Translations under genes and position numbers: made by a program
The notes under the pieces: generated by a model
The model's database searches: none
Told to the model about the DNA's origin: nothing
The model's input: the letters and a program-made list of their open reading frames with translations, nothing else
Shown: positions 5,743 to 7,453 of the stretch, in pieces
Layout of the letters: each line of letters opens with the position of its first letter
Numbering within the stretch: the first letter of the stretch is position 1
NCBI GenBank assembly: GCA_003484865.1
Contig: DMZT01000018.1
Span: 1,915-9,367 of the forward strand
Length of the DNA: 7,453 nt
Reading direction: 5' to 3'
Source: Stenotrophomonas sp.
Lineage (GTDB): Bacteria; Pseudomonadota; Gammaproteobacteria; Xanthomonadales; Xanthomonadaceae

Positions 5743-6678
5743 ATGAACCTCAAGCAGCTCGAGTTCGCGGTGGCGCTGGCCGAGGAAGGCAACTTCACCC
5801 GAGCCGCGCAGCGCTGCCACGTCGTGCAGTCGGCGCTGAGCCACCAGATCGCCCATCTCGAAGACGAACTGCAGGCCACGCTGTTCGAGCGCCTGCCGCG
5901 TCAGGTCAGGGTAACGCCCGCCGGTGAAGCACTGTTGACGCACGCACGCCAGGTGCTGGCGTCACTGCGGCATCTGCGCGATGACGTCGCCGCCGTCGGT
6001 GGCCAGGTGCGCGGCATCCTGCACATCGGCCAGATCACCTCGTTGACCGCGGTGGATCTGGTCGCTTGCCTGGCGGCCTTTCACCAGCGCTATCCGCAGG
6101 TCGAGTTCCGCCTGCGCATGGACAAGAGCGAAGTGCTGATGGCCGACGTGCGCGAGCGGCGGCTGGATGTGGCGCTGGTTGGCCTGTCGCCGGGGACCCC
6201 GATCGAGGGCGCCCAGCACCGATTGCTGGCCGAGGAGGCGATGGTCGCCGTGCTGCCGCCGGCGCATCCATTGGCGACGCGCAGACGGCTCTCGCTGGCG
6301 ACGCTGGCCGAGCTGCCGCTGGTGGATTTCCCGCAGGGCAGTGGGGCCCGCCGGCAGACGGACGAGGCCTTCGCCGCCGCCGGACTGCCCCATCGGGTGC
6401 CGTTCGAGATCAATCACATGGCGCTGGTCGAGCGCTTCGTGCAGCAGGGTCTGGCGGTCGGCATCGTGCCGCAGGCGATCGCTGCCGGTTTCAGCGGCGT
6501 TGCCTGTGTGGCAATCCAGGGTGCACCGACCCGGCGGGTTCATGCGGTCTGGTCGCACCTGCCCACGCCGGCGGCACGGGCCTTCATGGCGGAGCTGCTG
6601 CAGCACGTGGCCCCGGCGCCGGAGCCACGTACCAAGGCCTCACTCAGGCGCCGCGCACGCGCAGGGTCAGGCCCTTGA
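5743..6678 (+). CDS. LysR-type transcriptional regulator, divergent from the MFS gene
   Basis: This is a cytoplasmic DNA-binding regulator of 311 aa, typical for the family. Residues 1-60 form the LysR winged helix-turn-helix (LKQLEFAVALAEEGNFTRAAQ, VVQSALSHQIAHLEDELQATLFERL, VRVTPAGE), followed by a linker helix at about 60-88. Residues about 90-290 form the periplasmic-binding-protein-like effector domain, starting RGILHIGQI and including LVDFPQGSGARRQTDEAFAAAG and VQQGLAVGIVPQ. The effector is unknown. ATG 5743 is the natural start because homology begins at once; a gag lies 8 nt upstream. Divergence from the transporter gene across 99 nt is the usual layout in which a LysR protein controls both itself and its neighbour. 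The last 11 residues, basic and Ser/Gly-rich, come from DNA that is also the 3' end of the DUF1456 gene on the other strand. Confidence 0.92.
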   Translation: MNLKQLEFAVALAEEGNFTRAAQRCHVVQSALSHQIAHLEDELQATLFERLPRQVRVTPAGEALLTHARQVLASLRHLRDDVAAVGGQVRGILHIGQITSLTAVDLVACLAAFHQRYPQVEFRLRMDKSEVLMADVRERRLDVALVGLSPGTPIEGAQHRLLAEEAMVAVLPPAHPLATRRRLSLATLAELPLVDFPQGSGARRQTDEAFAAAGLPHRVPFEINHMALVERFVQQGLAVGIVPQAIAAGFSGVACVAIQGAPTRRVHAVWSHLPTPAARAFMAELLQHVAPAPEPRTKASLRRRARAGSGP

Positions 6679-7114
6679 GGAAATTGCGCAGCATCTGGTC
6701 ACCGCAGGCGCGGTAGTTCTTGTGGTCCGGCTGACGGAACAGCGCGGACAGTTCCGGCTTGGAGACCGAGAAACCGGCGGCGTCGAACACCTCGTGCATG
6801 TCCACGTCCTTCAGCTGGAAGGCGACGCGCAGCTTCTTCAGCACCAGGTTGTTGGTGATGCGCTTTTCCACCGGGCGGACCGGCTGGCTCTCGTCGCGGC
6901 CACGGAAATGCACGATCAGGCCATCCAGGAAATGCGCCAGGGTGCGGTCGTCGCAGGGCACGAAGCCTTCTTCGTCTTCCTTGCGCAGCCAGCCGGCCAC
7001 ATCGGCCTTGTCGACCACGAAGGCCGGATCGGCCAGGGCACAGGTGTCGGCGATCATGCCGTCGCTGAGGTCGAGCATGTAGCGGATGCTGCGCAGTACA
7101 TCGTTGTTGATCAT
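6644..7114 (-). CDS. yehS: DUF1456 family protein (YehS-like)
   Basis: This soluble protein has 156 aa, the usual length for the family, and no signal or membrane segment. It is an internal duplication of a helical domain. Residues about 2-72 (NNDVLRSIRYMLDLSD to GLIVHFRG) align by eye with about 86-154 (TNNLVLKKLRVAFQLKD to GLTLRVRG). They share the N-N-x-V-L start, the F/W-L or L-F centre, the C-x-D-Q/R segment and the F-L-x-G-L ending. This matches DUF1456, whose E. coli member is YehS; no biochemical role is established. The start is ATG 7114, where the family N-terminus MINNDVLRSIRYML begins; the SD is weak (ttggacg). The stop overlaps the 3' end of the LysR gene by 35 bp, tail to tail. 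A TAAAAT hexamer on the minus strand at 7162-7157 could be its -10 element, about 42 nt upstream, without a clear -35. Confidence 0.88.
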   Translation of the reverse strand: MINNDVLRSIRYMLDLSDGMIADTCALADPAFVVDKADVAGWLRKEDEEGFVPCDDRTLAHFLDGLIVHFRGRDESQPVRPVEKRITNNLVLKKLRVAFQLKDVDMHEVFDAAGFSVSKPELSALFRQPDHKNYRACGDQMLRNFLKGLTLRVRGA

Positions 7115-7156
7115 GGGACGTCCAATACCGCCGGCGCGGCTGCGCGGCTGGCGGCC

Positions 7157-7162
7157 ATTTTA
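7157..7162 (-). promoter_or_regulatory. Candidate -10 element for the DUF1456 gene
   Basis: The minus strand reads TAAAAT, five of six bases of the sigma-70 consensus, 42 nt upstream of the ATG and inside an otherwise very GC-rich gap. No recognisable -35 lies at the proper distance, so this is weak. Confidence 0.22.
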
Positions 7163-7187
7163 CCCCGTGCCGGGCGCGCCGCCGGCT

Positions 7188-7202
7188 GCGACCGGTGGTC
7201 GC
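7188..7202. repeat. Short palindrome in the divergent gap (6-bp stem, 3-nt loop)
   Basis: gcgacc, loop ggt, ggtcgc. The shape resembles a SMAG stem but the GTAG head is missing and the arm sequence differs. It sits between the divergent DUF1456 and exported-protein genes, so an operator is also possible. A second imperfect GC-rich inverted repeat (gccgg at 7169-7173, ccggc at 7182-7186) lies beside it. Confidence 0.3.
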
Positions 7203-7261
7203 TGTCATCTGGCTGCCATGAAAGTGAAGCACAGTGCCGCGATCAGGCATCGACAGGCAGT

Positions 7262-7265
7262 GGAG
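7262..7265 (+). promoter_or_regulatory. Ribosome binding site deciding the start of the last gene
   Basis: GGAG in ggagcagg lies 6 nt before ATG 7272. The earlier in-frame ATG at 7218 has no such sequence, so 7272 is favoured. Confidence 0.55.
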
Positions 7266-7271
7266 CAGGCA

Positions 7272-7453
7272 ATGCGCAGGTGGCAGGTACTCGGGTGTGT
7301 GGGCATGTTGCTGGCGGGCCAGGCTGGGGCGCAGGTTCCGTATGTGGCGCTGGAGCAGCGGCTGGATCCGCAGGCGCTGGCCGAGGTCGGGCTGACCCCG
7401 GCCCAGCTGCAGACGCTGAACCGCCTGCTGCGCCAGGCCGAGGCCGAGGCCCC
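7272..7453 (+). CDS. Exported hypothetical protein, 3'-truncated by the window end
   Basis: The frame is open from ATG 7272 to the end of the window (60 codons visible). Residues 1-21 form a signal peptide: MRRW basic start, a hydrophobic core (VLGCVGMLLA) and an AGA-Q cleavage site, giving a mature start at QVPYVALEQ. The mature part is helical and rich in Leu, Ala, Gln and Glu, with an LTPAQLQTLNRLLRQAEAEA stretch that could be a coiled coil or a structural helix. The LGC at residues 7-9 is too early and lacks the usual lipobox context, so export by signal peptidase I is favoured over a lipoprotein. An in-frame ATG at 7218 would add 18 residues and hide the signal peptide; the GGAG before 7272 argues against it. 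I do not recognise the family, and the rest of the protein is not visible. It is divergent from the DUF1456 gene. Confidence 0.7.
   Translation, partial: MRRWQVLGCVGMLLAGQAGAQVPYVALEQRLDPQALAEVGLTPAQLQTLNRLLRQAEAEA

Noticed and set aside
5644..5943. N-terminal extension of the MFS protein by 100 residues
   Set aside because: The extension is antisense to the LysR DNA-binding domain and the promoter gap, has no transporter homology, and the GGAG-preceded ATG at 5643 fits better.

Overview
The window looks like chromosomal DNA from a Stenotrophomonas species or a close relative in the Xanthomonadaceae. It is GC-rich with strong third-position GC. The convergent junction around 4372-4471 carries three copies of a GTAG-headed palindrome that matches the SMAG repeats (short REP-like palindromes) known from Stenotrophomonas maltophilia. 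A large TonB-dependent receptor next to a GntR/FCD regulator, and a TorF-type outer-membrane protein with a GTG start, fit the same group. The assignment rests on pattern recognition, not on a database search.

Layout. 1-2237 (+): the 3' part of a TonB-dependent receptor, cut off at the window start, with most of the beta-barrel present. 2324-3070 (+): a FadR-subfamily GntR regulator with an intact FCD metal-site signature, most like ExuR/UxuR-type hexuronate regulators. 3092-3481 (-): a small DUF6165 protein converging on the regulator across 21 nt. 3657-4355 (+): a TorF-family putative porin with a signal peptide. 4372-4471: a SMAG cluster, two direct copies and one inverted copy. 4468-5643 (-): a 12-TM MFS transporter whose stop codon lies inside the inverted SMAG. 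5743-6678 (+): a divergent LysR-type regulator. 6644-7114 (-): a DUF1456 (YehS-like) protein overlapping the LysR gene tail-to-tail by 35 bp. 7272 to the window end (+): the start of an unrecognised exported protein.

How the genes may work together. Two modules stand out: receptor plus GntR regulator, probably substrate-inducible uptake of a carbohydrate or acid sugar across the outer membrane; and MFS transporter plus divergent LysR regulator, the classic arrangement of a LysR protein controlling its neighbouring transporter. The remaining genes appear to be independent single-gene units. There is no gene-free stretch over 300 bases, and no tRNA, rRNA, CRISPR array, insertion sequence or prophage.

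I see no clear previously undescribed system. The most notable local observations are the SMAG element that supplies the transporter's stop codon, a possible tiny Cys-Cys leader ORF before the DUF6165 gene, and the convergent gene overlap.
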